From: an uncultured Lachnospiraceae bacterium
GTDB taxonomy: Bacteria > Bacillota > Clostridia > Lachnospirales > Lachnospiraceae
Assembly: GCA_910585345.1 (NCBI GenBank)
Contig: CAJUDS010000018.1
Coordinates: 1 to 47,904 of the forward strand
DNA: 47,904 bases
Reading direction: 5' to 3'
Shown here piece after piece: positions 1-8,829 of the stretch. The position numbers and the translations under genes are program-made. The notes under the pieces were generated by a model. It did not search any database, had not been told where the DNA came from, and saw only the letters and a list, made by a program, of their open reading frames with translations. Numbering within the stretch: position 1 is the first letter of the stretch; each line of letters starts with the position of its first letter.

Positions 1-1499
1 AACAGAACGGCTTCGGGAATCTGAAATGGTACACGGACGACGGTTATTCCGGGGCGAACTTCCAAAGACCCGGCTTCCAGTCCATGCTTGCCGACATTGA
101 AGCGGGGCTTGTAGGTACAGTCATAGTCAAGGATATGTCACGGTTAGGGCGAAACTATCTTCAAGTGGGAATGTATACAGAAATGATTTTCCCACAGAAA
201 AACGTCCGTTTTATTGCAATCAATGACGGCGTTGACAGCGCACAGGGCGACAATGATTTTGCCCCCTTGCGTAACATTTTTAACGAATGGCTGGTGAGAG
301 ATACGAGCAAGAAAATCAGAGCCGTGAAGCGGTCAAAAGGCATGAGCGGGAAGCCCGTCACAAGCAAGCCCGTGTACGGCTACCTCATGGACGAGGACGA
401 AAATTTCATCATTGACGAGGAAGCCGCCCCCGTGGTGAAGCAGATATACAGCCTTTGCCTTGCCGGGAACGGTCCGACCAAGATAGCCCGTATGCTTACG
501 GAACAGCAGACACCCACGCCGGGAACGCTGGAATACCGCCGGACAGGAAGCACACGCCGCTACCACCCCGGCTATGAGTGCAAATGGGCGACAAACACCG
601 TGGCGCATATCCTTGAAAACCGGGAGTACACGGGCTGCCTTGTGAACTTCAAGACCGAGAAAGTGTCCTACAAGGTAAAGCAGAGCAAGGAGAACCCCGA
701 AGAAAAGCAGGTAATCTTTGAGAACCACCACGAACCAATCATAGACCGTGACACATGGGAGCGTGTGCAGGAGCTACGCAAGCAGCGCAAACGCCCCAAC
801 CGCTATGACGAAGTGGGCTTGTTCTCCGGCATACTCTTTTGTGCCGACTGCGGCAGCGTCATGTACCAGCAGAGGTATCAGACGGACAAGCGGCGGCAGG
901 ACTGCTACATATGCGGCAGCTACAAGAAGCGCACCCGTGACTGTACGGCGCACTTTATCCGCACCGACCTGTTGACCGAGGGAGTGACCGAGAACCTACG
1001 GAAAGTCACCAGCTACGCCGCCAAGCACGAAGCCCGGTTTATGAAGCTGTTGACCGAGCAGACCGAGGACGGGAGCAAACGCCGGAACGCCGCCAAGAAG
1101 AAAGAGCTGGAAGCGGCAGAAAAACGGATTGCGGAACTCTCCGCTATCTTCAAGCGGCTGTATGAGGACAGCGTGACCGGGCGCATATCGGACGAGCGTT
1201 TCACGGAGCTTTCGGCAGACTACGAAGCCGAGCAAAAGGAACTGAAAGAGAAAGCCGCCGTTCTGCAGGGCGAGCTTTCAAGGACGCTGGAAGCCACGGC
1301 AAACGCTGAAAAGTTTATGAAAGTGGTACGCAAGTACACCAGCTTTGAGGAACTCACCCCTACCCTGTTACGGGAGTTTGTGGAGAAAATCGTAATCCAC
1401 GAATCGGAAGCCCTTGACGGGAAACGCCGGGGGAAGCTCCGCAGACAGGAAATCGAAATCTATTACTCTTTTGTCGGCAAGGTAGAATTGCCCGACTAA
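1..1499 (+). CDS. Large serine recombinase, 5' end outside the window
   Basis: Site-specific recombinase of the large serine (TnpX/TndX-like) group, which excises and integrates conjugative or mobilisable elements. The reading frame is open from base 3, so the N-terminus with the catalytic serine lies upstream. Visible parts are the rest of the resolvase domain (DMSRLGRNYLQVG, with conserved arginines), a recombinase domain (around GNGPTKIARMLTEQ and HILENREYTG), a zinc-ribbon cysteine set (CADCG, CYICG and a later Cys), a long coiled coil, and a C-terminal part ending IEIYYSFVGKVELPD that resembles DUF4368. GC content is much higher than in the next gene. In such elements the recombinase usually lies at one end, so this marks the right border of an element extending left of the window. 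The family call is firm; element type is unknown. Confidence 0.93.
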   Translation, partial: QNGFGNLKWYTDDGYSGANFQRPGFQSMLADIEAGLVGTVIVKDMSRLGRNYLQVGMYTEMIFPQKNVRFIAINDGVDSAQGDNDFAPLRNIFNEWLVRDTSKKIRAVKRSKGMSGKPVTSKPVYGYLMDEDENFIIDEEAAPVVKQIYSLCLAGNGPTKIARMLTEQQTPTPGTLEYRRTGSTRRYHPGYECKWATNTVAHILENREYTGCLVNFKTEKVSYKVKQSKENPEEKQVIFENHHEPIIDRDTWERVQELRKQRKRPNRYDEVGLFSGILFCADCGSVMYQQRYQTDKRRQDCYICGSYKKRTRDCTAHFIRTDLLTEGVTENLRKVTSYAAKHEARFMKLLTEQTEDGSKRRNAAKKKELEAAEKRIAELSAIFKRLYEDSVTGRISDERFTELSADYEAEQKELKEKAAVLQGELSRTLEATANAEKFMKVVRKYTSFEELTPTLLREFVEKIVIHESEALDGKRRGKLRRQEIEIYYSFVGKVELPD

Positions 1500-1509
1500 A
1501 GCCCGACCC

Positions 1510-1528
1510 GTCCGGCAGTCAGCCGGAC
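1510..1528. terminator. Hairpin just after the serine recombinase
   Basis: A perfect 7-bp stem (GTCCGGC/GCCGGAC) with a 5-base loop begins 11 bases after the recombinase stop, and a run of Ts follows at 1543-1548. It could be a weak Rho-independent terminator for the recombinase gene. It could also be structure near the element end. The exact crossover site cannot be placed without the other end. Confidence 0.45.
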
Positions 1529-1627
1529 AGGGAACGGCAAAATTTTTTACACTTCTTTTACTTCTTTATCTCACATGAGCAAATATGTGTTTTTTATCAT
1601 ATTATAGACAATAGTATTTTTATTTCG

Positions 1628-2518
1628 ATGTGCTTTAATGTGGCATTAGTTTTTGTTTTATCAATCCTATATGAATGTGCTCGGAGTAAAAAGAATACGT
1701 TTGGAACATTTTTTTTGGTTTCATTGGGGTATCCCTTAAGAATTTTTATAGGAATATGTGTTGTATATCCTGTATATACGAAACAAATTATAAGTACTTT
1801 GATTAATGTAATACTCGAACTATTGGGATGGTGTGATTTACCATTATTATCTGTTGATAAAACTCAGCATTTTTCATTAAGTGTGTTGATAGCGTTTATG
1901 AGTGCATATGCTTTTATGGGTTTTTTTTCAGTGGTTATTCCTTGGCTATATGAAGCTATAGAGGAAAAAAGGAAATTTGAAAAGATAAATAAAAGGCATT
2001 ATGAATATTTAATTTCTAAAGTCGAAACGAGATACCAAGAATATATTGTTAAAGGAAAAGGTAATGCATCAACTTTAATTTGTTCAAAAGGGAAGATAAG
2101 TGATATGTGGAACTGGACATATATTGTAGCAATTCTTATTTTTTCCATTTTGATTATTATAGATTGTTATCATTTTAGAACTGATAATATTTTAAGTATA
2201 CTATTTTTAGAATTTTTGTTTATTGCCTCAACTGTATGTATTTGTATATTTCCTGATACGAAGAAAAAACAAAATATAGCTCTTATATTTTTGATTTCTG
2301 TATTATTGCTTAAATTGTTTTTATGTTGTATTAATTTTGGTTTTGTAATTTACTATATACTTATATATTGTAATCAAGCTATAATGTCTCTGATATATTG
2401 GTTTTTACGATATCATTTCCAAGATGATTTCAATTTTTTAAGGGAATGTAAAAAATATTTATTACGATTATTTATATTGATTATTGGAAAAGATGCATGG
2501 AAATATTTATGTAAATGA
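1628..2518 (+). CDS. AT-rich multi-pass membrane protein, possibly 5'-truncated
   Basis: Unrecognised integral membrane protein of 296 residues from this ATG. It has hydrophobic segments near residues 2-15, 28-48, 90-110, 160-180, 190-210, 217-250 and 275-290, and a basic cytoplasmic-looking stretch at about 120-155. Codon use is extremely AT-rich, unlike the recombinase before it and the core genes later, which suggests transfer. No ribosome binding site precedes the ATG at 1628. The same frame stays open leftward through the recombinase terminator region and past 1500. The gene may therefore have lost its true 5' end when the recombinase-bearing element inserted. No function is proposed. 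Confidence 0.6.
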   Translation: MCFNVALVFVLSILYECARSKKNTFGTFFLVSLGYPLRIFIGICVVYPVYTKQIISTLINVILELLGWCDLPLLSVDKTQHFSLSVLIAFMSAYAFMGFFSVVIPWLYEAIEEKRKFEKINKRHYEYLISKVETRYQEYIVKGKGNASTLICSKGKISDMWNWTYIVAILIFSILIIIDCYHFRTDNILSILFLEFLFIASTVCICIFPDTKKKQNIALIFLISVLLLKLFLCCINFGFVIYYILIYCNQAIMSLIYWFLRYHFQDDFNFLRECKKYLLRLFILIIGKDAWKYLCK

Positions 2519-2739
2519 ATCTTTGTGAAATTATATATATGGAGACCTCATATAGTAGATGCTATATTCTCAGATGTACAGTTTATTTTTGTCTGTATAT
2601 AATCAATTCATGTAATCTGCCTATTCTTGCTTTATAAGTAATAGCCTATTTTTAAATTTGTGACAAGATAGTTACAGGTAATAAATTGTTGGGGTAAATG
2701 GTGTTGTGTCTAAAATTCCATAGTTATGAAATTGTCAAT
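2519..2739. other. AT-rich spacer between membrane protein and IS remnant
   Basis: About 220 bases with no convincing ORF, RNA gene or terminator. It is AT-rich like the gene before it and ends at the decayed IS. Confidence 0.5.
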
Positions 2740-2755
2740 ATCAGTTGACACTTTC

Positions 2756-3345
2756 TTACAAGGATTTTAATTCCCAAGCTGCAAAACTCAAAGATTCATA
2801 AGATCTCTGCCGCTTGACCATAGGAGAAGCCCCTCATTAGCTGAACCTATCCTCCTGTTATTCTAGTAGCTGATAAAGTATCTCCACATAAGAGTCCTTT
2901 GTTCCTTAATGGTCGTTTCTTCTGTGTGATAGCGTCCGTAAAGGAGTTCCTTTTTCATCATCGACCACATACTCTCACACTGGGCATCGTCATGGCAGCG
3001 TCCTCCCCCGGCGCTGTTCATACATTGCCGGATGCCGTACTTGGCAACCGCTTTGCGATATGTTCCGCTGGTATATTGCCTTTCACGGTCTGAGTGGATG
3101 ACTGATCCTCCCAGGCCCGGATAGGGCTGTGTCGCGTTTACAGGTGTTTGTTTTCAAAATGGCGCTTTCATGTTTGTATCCATTGCCAATCTAAGGATCG
3201 CGGTATTAAAAAAGTCAAATATGGCAGATGCATAGAGCTTTACATCTCTCGTCTTGATTTCAGTTATGTCTGTGACGCATTTTTTTATGACTTGGCAGAT
3301 GTGAAATCCCGCTTCAACTGATCATCGGATTTTTGTGCTTCACAG
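2756..3345 (-). pseudogene. IS3-family transposase orfB remnant (frameshifts and stops)
   Basis: Minus-strand translation shows recognisable integrase-core pieces in different frames: CVTDITEIK-like and SAIFDFFNTAILRLAMDTNM (first catalytic Asp region), VIHSDRERQYTS (second Asp), then AQCESMWSMMKKELLYGR (Glu region) and RYFISY followed by a stop at 2863-2865. Beyond that stop a shifted frame still reads VKRQRSYESL to a TAA at 2756-2758. At least two frameshifts and one nonsense change make it non-functional. Confidence 0.75.
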
Positions 3346-3594
3346 TCAGTTTTTGTAAATCTGTTTGGCCTGCGCTTGCGAACTTGGCCATAAGTGTTGT
3401 TGCATGCATTCTCTGTGGCGTGTGGGAACCGGGGCCGACATCCAATCGTCCATTTCTGCGGCTTTTGTCCATGCGTCCATGGTATTATCAGGGATTCCTA
3501 ATCCAGCAGCCTCTTTTGCGCCGCCAAGTTTTTTTGCCAGTTTTACTGCCTGAGTTTTATATTCTATGTCGTATTTGCGTTGTTTTTTCACCAT
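3346..3594 (-). pseudogene. IS3-family transposase orfA remnant
   Basis: An 82-residue ORF starting MVKKQRKYDIEYKTQAVKLA, the typical helix-turn-helix start of IS3-family OrfA (GGAKEAAGLGIPDNTMDAWTK). It lacks the usual C-terminal leucine-zipper region and breaks into unrelated sequence (HRECMQQHLW), so it is a truncated remnant. A GGAGGC ribosome binding site on the minus strand (3601-3610) precedes it. Confidence 0.75.
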
Positions 3595-3796
3595 TGCAGT
3601 TGCCTCCTCAGTTCCCTTTGATTATACATAAAATCCTTGCGTATTGGGCGTCAACTAAAATGATACAACATCACTTATTTTGAAACGGTTATCTCGAAAC
3701 GGTCATTGCACGAAATTGTCCGTTTGTGGCATCCATAAAACTTTATCCCCGTTTATGTCGATATATACGATATATATCCATAAGGCAGGTGATAGA

Positions 3797-4513
3797 ATGC
3801 TTTCGATAGCAGTATGTGATGATGAAGTCATAGAATGCTGCAACATGGCGAAAAGAATCAAAGTAATTATGGAAGAAATGAAGATACCATGTATGATACG
3901 CCAGTTTCAAAGCGGCAGGGAACTGCTGCAGGCATTGGGAAGTTTTGATATTGTTTTTCTTGATATTATTATGAAAGATTTGGATGGGATGAAAACGGCA
4001 CGGGTTTTCCGAAAACAGACATTTGATAAGATACTTATTTTTGTATCGTCCAGCAGGGAATATGTGTTTGAAGCATATGACGTGGAGGCGTTTCAATACC
4101 TGCTGAAACCTGTGGATGACAGGAAACTGAAAAGAGTGCTGCAAAAAGCTGTCCTCAAAACAGAAAGCCGTTCACAGGAATTTATCATTGTCAGTAGGGA
4201 AAGGCAGAAAAAGAAGATATTTCTTGATGATATATACTATTTTGAAATAAGGGGGAGAGTGGTTGATGTTCATGGACCGGAAGGTATTTTTACTTATTAT
4301 GAGCAGATCGGGGAGTTGGAGGACAAATTGCGGGACAAAGATTTTTTCAGGTGTCATAAAAGCTATCTGATAAACTTGAAATATGTCGACGGATATAACA
4401 GGCAGGAAGCGGTTTTAGAAAACGGGGAAAAAATCGTGATTGCAAAGAGAAGGTATGACAGGTTTGTCCAGGAGATGCTTGCGGTTATGCGGAAAAATGG
4501 AGGGATTCTATGA
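3797..4513 (+). CDS. LytTR-family response regulator (AgrA-like)
   Basis: A 238-residue cytoplasmic response regulator. The receiver domain spans residues 1-120, with acidic pocket CDDE (8-9), phosphoacceptor Asp56 in FLDIIMKD and Lys104 in LKPVDD. A LytTR DNA-binding domain spans about 135-235 (RVVDVHG, FFRCHKSYLINL). The ATG at 3797 is preferred to an in-frame upstream ATG because AAGGCAGGTGATAG lies directly before it and the protein then begins at the receiver domain. It overlaps the sensor kinase by 4 bases (ATGA), so the two are translationally coupled. It probably binds direct repeats upstream of target genes in response to a peptide signal. The peptide is unknown, though an agrBD locus lies 36 kb downstream. 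Confidence 0.9.
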   Translation: MLSIAVCDDEVIECCNMAKRIKVIMEEMKIPCMIRQFQSGRELLQALGSFDIVFLDIIMKDLDGMKTARVFRKQTFDKILIFVSSSREYVFEAYDVEAFQYLLKPVDDRKLKRVLQKAVLKTESRSQEFIIVSRERQKKKIFLDDIYYFEIRGRVVDVHGPEGIFTYYEQIGELEDKLRDKDFFRCHKSYLINLKYVDGYNRQEAVLENGEKIVIAKRRYDRFVQEMLAVMRKNGGIL

Positions 4514-5889
4514 ATCAGATCTCAGACTATGTGGATATTTTAATCGTTTTGCCATTTTATTTAGGGTATCTATGGGCAGCAGATAAATTCTGTAAAAAAT
4601 TCCTCGGAGCCCTCCCCAAAAAGGAATGGCTGTTTTTACTCCTGTCTTTTTGCGGCTGGCTGCTAAAGAATATTCTGTGCCGGTTGTATGCCATTCCGTA
4701 TATTTTTGGCGCATTGTCGGCACATATATGTTTTATGGCGCTGGTGTTATTATTATTTCAGTCAGAGTGGGAGAAAAAAATTCTGGCATCTTCCATTCTT
4801 ATAATAACAACAAGGCTGGCAGCAGAGTTCTGTGGTTCTTTTCTATCGTGCCTTGCACTGCTTTACCTTCACATAGTAAAAAATATTCCAGAACCGTTCT
4901 TTACAGATCTGGAAAGCGGACTGGTCAGCGGCATCGGCTGTTGTTTTGCCGTATGGGTCATTTATCGGATGTCAAGGCGGCTTGAATCTGTTTTTTGCGG
5001 TAAGCGGAAAAAATGGTATGTTATGCTGGCAGTTCCTTTACTCGTAATCATTATAGTGTATGAAGTGGCAGGCTGGGGTGCAAGTAACGGAATTATGGTC
5101 AGAAGCGGGGGCAGTATGGGGGCGTATTATGACCAGATTTTCAGCCATGCCGGTTTTTTAGTGCTGACGCTTCTGTCGATGTCTGCGGCAGGGGTTTATG
5201 TGTTTGGGATGAACAGGATTTATCTGGAGCAGGAAAAAAGAGACTGGTACCATTCGCAGATCGCGGTCTATAAAATGCTGGCAGAGCAGTACAGGCAGTC
5301 GGAACGGCTGCGGCATGACATGAAAAACCATATCATAGCTCTGTCGGCGCTGTCACGGAATAAAGAATGGGAGAAAATAGATAAGTACTTAGAAAACATG
5401 GAGAACATTGCCTTGGATACCAGCGGGGACATGACCGGAAACAAGGCGGTTGATGCGCTCCTTTACCGGAAAAAAAGACAGGCGGAGGAGGCAGGTATCA
5501 GGTGGGAATGTGACGTACAGATACCAAGAGAATGCCGCATCAATGAGTTTGATCTGTGCGTGTTGTTTGGAAACATATTGGATAATGCTTTGGAGGCGTG
5601 TGGAAGGATGCGGGGAGATGAATGCCGTTTTATCAATATTCAGGCAAAATCGGTAAAGAAGTGTTTTCTGGTTGAAGTAAGGAACAGTATGGACAGGACG
5701 GAGAAGTTTACAGGGGGATTTGCGAATAAGGAGGATTCGCAGGAACACGGAATTGGTCTGCTGAATGTTGGTGATGTAGTGCATGGCTATGACGGGGGGC
5801 TGAATGCTGAAGCAAAAAATGGTATTTTCCTAATATCTGTTTTGATACCGTTTCCTGATGCCGCACATGACAACAAAAAGGCTGTTTGA
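4510..5889 (+). CDS. GHKL-domain sensor histidine kinase (AgrC-like)
   Basis: A 459-residue membrane sensor kinase. Six or seven transmembrane segments fill residues 1-235, as in AgrC-type peptide sensors. A short coiled linker precedes the H-box RLRHDMKNHIIAL, with His269 as the likely phosphorylated residue. The C-terminal GHKL ATPase domain has an N-box (NILDNALEAC, about 355-365) and a G-box (HGIGLLNV, about 417-424). It starts inside the stop codon of the LytTR regulator, forming a two-gene two-component operon. The ligand is not shown by sequence; a cyclic peptide is the family expectation. No agrB or agrD gene lies next to it. Confidence 0.9.
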   Translation: MNQISDYVDILIVLPFYLGYLWAADKFCKKFLGALPKKEWLFLLLSFCGWLLKNILCRLYAIPYIFGALSAHICFMALVLLLFQSEWEKKILASSILIITTRLAAEFCGSFLSCLALLYLHIVKNIPEPFFTDLESGLVSGIGCCFAVWVIYRMSRRLESVFCGKRKKWYVMLAVPLLVIIIVYEVAGWGASNGIMVRSGGSMGAYYDQIFSHAGFLVLTLLSMSAAGVYVFGMNRIYLEQEKRDWYHSQIAVYKMLAEQYRQSERLRHDMKNHIIALSALSRNKEWEKIDKYLENMENIALDTSGDMTGNKAVDALLYRKKRQAEEAGIRWECDVQIPRECRINEFDLCVLFGNILDNALEACGRMRGDECRFINIQAKSVKKCFLVEVRNSMDRTEKFTGGFANKEDSQEHGIGLLNVGDVVHGYDGGLNAEAKNGIFLISVLIPFPDAAHDNKKAV

Positions 5890-5978
5890 AGCACAAACCT
5901 AATATCGTATATTTTCAAAGCCGAAAGAAGAAATGAAAGATTTATGTCCCTAAAATACGGAGATAAGGAGGATATATT

Positions 5979-6476
5979 ATGCATACGAAAACAATGGAAG
6001 GGCTTGTTGGCGCAAGGACGAATATGGATCTGATGAATACCCCTATGCGCGTTTTCAAGGAAGCAAGGCGTAAGGGCGATAAGGAGACAATGGAGCGCGC
6101 AATGGGGTATGTCAGTGATTTTTCCGACAAGGCGGATGAGTATAAGGCGGAAGCTGACAAAGGGATGGAAGAAGACGCAAAGGAAGCAAGGAAAAAAGCA
6201 GAGTTACAACGGGAGGAGGCTGTCCACAAGCGCAGGGAAGAACGTGAAAAACTGGAAGCGAAGATTGAAGAAAACAGGAATGCTGATACCAATACAGACA
6301 CTGTGGAGATCAGCGAAGAAGGAAAAGTGTTGTTGAAGGATAATCTGGGTACGGACGCTGTGGGAACAGAAACTAATGCGGTAAAGAGTGATACTGTAAG
6401 AGAACCAATGACATATACGAAGGCAGGAGATGCAGTTCCTATGGGACAGGAAACGAGCATTTCGGTTTCGGTATAA
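5979..6476 (+). CDS. Hydrophilic coiled-coil protein, function unknown
   Basis: A 165-residue highly charged protein with no signal peptide or membrane segment. Residues about 20-105 are predicted helical with long Lys/Glu/Arg runs (KEARKKAELQREEA), then a polar tail ends in QETSISVSV. A strong AAGGAGG sits at the right distance before the ATG. It follows the sensor kinase by 90 bases and begins a series of small hydrophilic genes. The shared neighbourhood suggests control by the LytTR system, but this is inference. I do not recognise a named family with confidence. Confidence 0.75.
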   Translation: MHTKTMEGLVGARTNMDLMNTPMRVFKEARRKGDKETMERAMGYVSDFSDKADEYKAEADKGMEEDAKEARKKAELQREEAVHKRREEREKLEAKIEENRNADTNTDTVEISEEGKVLLKDNLGTDAVGTETNAVKSDTVREPMTYTKAGDAVPMGQETSISVSV

Positions 6477-6624
6477 TTATATCATTGGAAAATTGGCCGA
6501 TTTTCATGCCTGAGGATGTAAGCCAATGGGAACTATAGAAATGGATTGGGGAATGTATAGCAATCTGTCGTGTGGCATGCGCGGACGCATATTGGGTTAG
6601 GGCATTTGTGGTTCGGGTTTGCAT

Positions 6625-7066
6625 GGGATGTCCTGCGGTGCCTCTTGTGGGTGAACCCGTTTTTGACAATCTTCCAGAAGCAGTTCCGGGCGGACATGGA
6701 GGATATCTGCGACAGAGTGTGCATACAGGGCAGCAAAAGCACGGTGCATGAATATGGCCTAGCGCTGCCGAAAACCTTGAAACTGCTGCCTTCAGGAACG
6801 GAGGGTACGCCGCCCGCCGTCACCTATGCAGGGGAAAGGGAATTTGCAGACATGAAAAGGCGGATGGGCGAGATTGCCGGTTTCCGCCCATACCGGAAAA
6901 GGATGTGCAGCTTTTGGAGACAATGCAGAATGATCCGGAACAGGAAAAAGAGACGAAGGAGCTGATCCGGGGTGTCGAATCGGCAATGAATGTGATAGAC
7001 AGCATCAATAGAGCCGCTGTAAATAATCAGGCACAGGTTGGCGCAAATCTGGATATGAAGATATGA
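6625..7066 (+). pseudogene. Frameshifted hypothetical gene
   Basis: Two overlapping reading frames together give one plausible protein. The first (frame of 6570) covers EYGLALPKTLKLLPSG to about GREFADMKRRMGEI-like sequence near 6880, then turns into basic low-complexity sequence. The second frame takes over near 6880 with PIPEKDVQLLETMQNDPEQ and ends ANLDMKI at 7066. A single indel around 6870-6895 would join them. There is no good ribosome binding site near any early ATG, so the 5' end is also uncertain. Family unrecognised. Confidence 0.5.
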
Positions 7067-7474
7067 TGAAAACGGTATTCCTTGGATGTCAAAGGAACAG
7101 GCGGACAGATGCATAACAGGAAGAAGCGACTGGAAAAAAATTGTGTCTGTGTCGGATGAAGTAAAGGCAGAGTTGGCGGCGGTAGTGAAACAGGATTTTA
7201 TCAGTACCAATGGGCAGAGCATACCGGAAGGAACAAGAAGAAATGACGTTATCAATAAGTATTTAATTCACTCCCTTGAAAACAGCGCCGTTTTGCATCG
7301 TGGACGTTGCAGCATATGGCAGGGGATTATGCCACAAGTGTGGAAAAACTAGTGAAGGAAAACAATCCGGGCTGGAAACCGGGGGACGCTTTTGACACCA
7401 GTGTTTTGACCAACTTGACGGGACGCTCGGCGGGGTGGATTTTAAAGCATAAATTTAGACAATGGAGGACTTGA
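7059..7474 (+). pseudogene. Frameshifted hypothetical gene
   Basis: The first frame reads YDENGIPWMSKEQADRCITG and SVSDEVKAELAAVVKQDFIS to about 7300. A second frame from 7316 reads MAGDYATSVEKLVKENNPGW, then GDAFDTSVLTNLTGRSAGW, to a TGA at 7472-7474. One indel near 7290-7315 explains the break. The composition and Trp/Asp-rich C-terminus look like a genuine former protein. The ribosome binding site of the next gene lies inside its 3' end. Confidence 0.5.
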
Positions 7475-7475
7475 T

Positions 7476-8252
7476 ATGTCAGTAAATATTGAAGGAAATG
7501 TGGGCCAGGTCAGTTCAGGAAGTACATGGTTCCAGAATGTGAAGGATGACGGTCAGAAAGAAAAAGCCGTACCACAGCCAAAGACAGATAATGCGGTAAA
7601 GGTTTCGATTTCGCAGGAGGGTATTGAGAGCTGCCGAAAACAGATCCGTGAAAAAGGGACATCAGGCAGAGTTATTACAAAAGGGGATAAGGAGAGCGTT
7701 ATAAGGCAGGCAAAACAGGCAACAAGCGCACTGACTGCAAATGCCTACGGCAGTGAACTGGCTGGAGAATTGGAAAAGCTAAAAGGGCAGAGGGCAGGCA
7801 GCGCATACGGCATTGCGGACGAGATGGAGGATTCTGTCAGGGCTTACGGCAATCTTTATGATGAAATTGTGCAGGGCTACCAGAACGGCACAAGGGAACG
7901 TTATGTGGAGGATGAAAATTCAGAGACGGGTTTTCGTAAAATGGCAATGGAAGAAGAATTAAGAGGGCTTGACCGGGCATTCCAGAAGATGGCGGACAGA
8001 GCGGATGTCAAGGAAATGATTGAGGGCGAGTTTAAGAGGCTCAGAACGGAAGGAGGGAAGGCCCTTTCTTCAAAAAACAATAAAAAGCCGCAGGGAACAG
8101 ACGGAGACGCCCCGGAAACAGCCGGAGAGAAAATGAAAAGGTTGGCGCAGGAATGGAAGGACGCTTACCGGGCGTCGGGCTCTAAGGAGGGCGGCATGGA
8201 GAAAGTCATGTCCCTGCTTAACAGTATGTTCCATATCAGCAGCAAGGAATGA
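7476..8252 (+). CDS. Hydrophilic helical protein, function unknown
   Basis: A 258-residue soluble protein. The N-terminus is Gly/Ser-rich (MSVNIEGNVGQVSSGSTWFQ), followed by VKVSISQEGIESCRKQIREK, a phrase reminiscent of flagellar or cell-surface accessory proteins, though not diagnostic. The rest is charged and helical with a Lys-rich segment near 190-215. TGGAGGACTTGAT precedes the ATG. It lies directly after two decayed genes and may be the last intact member of a cluster that also includes the 5979 gene. No enzyme motif was seen. Confidence 0.75.
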   Translation: MSVNIEGNVGQVSSGSTWFQNVKDDGQKEKAVPQPKTDNAVKVSISQEGIESCRKQIREKGTSGRVITKGDKESVIRQAKQATSALTANAYGSELAGELEKLKGQRAGSAYGIADEMEDSVRAYGNLYDEIVQGYQNGTRERYVEDENSETGFRKMAMEEELRGLDRAFQKMADRADVKEMIEGEFKRLRTEGGKALSSKNNKKPQGTDGDAPETAGEKMKRLAQEWKDAYRASGSKEGGMEKVMSLLNSMFHISSKE

Positions 8253-8437
8253 TGCATTGACTGTAAATAACCCATACACCCTATTCGTCGGGGCGCAAAA
8301 ACCATGCGACCCTGCTGGGGGGATAACTGCCCGGACTTATTGCGAGGGGAATGGATAGTATGTCAATTTAGACTACAATATGCCACGGACGAAAGGCTAA
8401 AGCAAGACGCAGAAAAAGCCGATAAATCAAGGAAATA
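8253..8437. other. Intergenic region upstream of the former LMW-PTP start
   Basis: No ORF of note. Before the island inserted, this region and the next 26 bases would have held the promoter and leader of the LMW-PTP gene. I cannot pick out a convincing promoter. Confidence 0.4.
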
Positions 8438-8463
8438 CAGTAAATACAAGGAGTTTTTGCGAT

Positions 8464-8514
8464 ATGATTAAAATACTTTTTGTGTGCCACGGCAATATTT
8501 TGAAGAATCCTTGA
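8464..8514 (+). pseudogene. Orphan 5' end of the LMW-PTP gene left by island insertion
   Basis: An AAGGAG ribosome binding site at 8448-8453 precedes ATG at 8464. The frame reads MIKILFVCHGNI and then LKNP and a stop. The first 12 residues match the start of the intact phosphatase at 16822 (IKILFVCHGNICRS). Homology stops exactly after the shared 14-mer at 8485-8498. This is the original start of that gene, separated from the rest of it by the island. Confidence 0.85.
8485..8498. other. Left attachment repeat (attL core)
   Basis: TGCCACGGCAATAT, identical to 16852-16865. It encodes the CHGN part of the phosphatase active-site loop. Just inside the island, near 8555-8580, a short tandem repeat of ACTACACCATT may be part of an integrase arm site. 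Confidence 0.75.
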
Positions 8515-8633
8515 AAAGGCTGTAAAATCAATGATTTCATGGCAAAACAAGGCGTTTACTACACCATTACTACACCATTTTTGAAAGAGCCTTGAAATGA
8601 CATAGGACACAGCAAAATAAATCCGTTTGCAGG

Positions 8634-8667
8634 ATGGCAGTTTTCTTTATAAAAGGGAAACTGCCAT
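8634..8667. terminator. Hairpin near the island's left end
   Basis: A 12-bp inverted pair (ATGGCAGTTTTC and GGAAACTGCCAT) with a short loop, followed by TTTGCTATAG. It could act as a terminator shielding the island from outside transcription. The following T-run is short. Confidence 0.5.
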
Positions 8668-8784
8668 TTGCTATAGAAAAATCAGGGGAAACATAATAAA
8701 ATGTATAGTTAGGTTAAATAAAGAAAGATTTTTACAATGGTTGCTTTTTTTAGAATAGTAGAGTAAAATATAGAGAATGATAAT

Positions 8785-8806
8785 ATCAAGATAAAATCAA
8801 GATAAA
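8785..8806. promoter_or_regulatory. Tandem repeat upstream of the toxin-antitoxin pair
   Basis: Two adjacent copies of ATCAAGATAAA end 24 bases before the antitoxin ATG, overlapping the likely promoter. Phd/YefM antitoxins usually autoregulate their operon by binding repeats in this position, so this is a candidate operator. The assignment is inferred from position. Confidence 0.45.
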
Positions 8807-8829
8807 ATATTGATAAGGAGCGGATATTT

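Larger units (their letters stand above)
2740..3660 (-). mobile_element. Decayed IS3-family insertion sequence
   Basis: A degraded IS3-family element on the minus strand. The orfA remnant is at the right and pieces of orfB lie to the left in shifted frames. Short inverted matches (AGTTGAC at 2743-2749 and GTCAACT at 3650-3656) suggest the ends, but the borders are approximate. It shares no close sequence with the other two IS copies in the window, so it is a separate, older insertion. Confidence 0.7.

Noticed and set aside
3333..3683. Plus-strand ORF across the IS remnant
   Set aside because: It runs opposite to recognisable IS3 orfA sequence and lacks a ribosome binding site or protein features.
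6570..6965. 131-residue ORF as an intact gene
   Set aside because: Its C-terminus turns into basic low-complexity sequence exactly where another frame becomes protein-like, so it is better read as part of a frameshifted gene.
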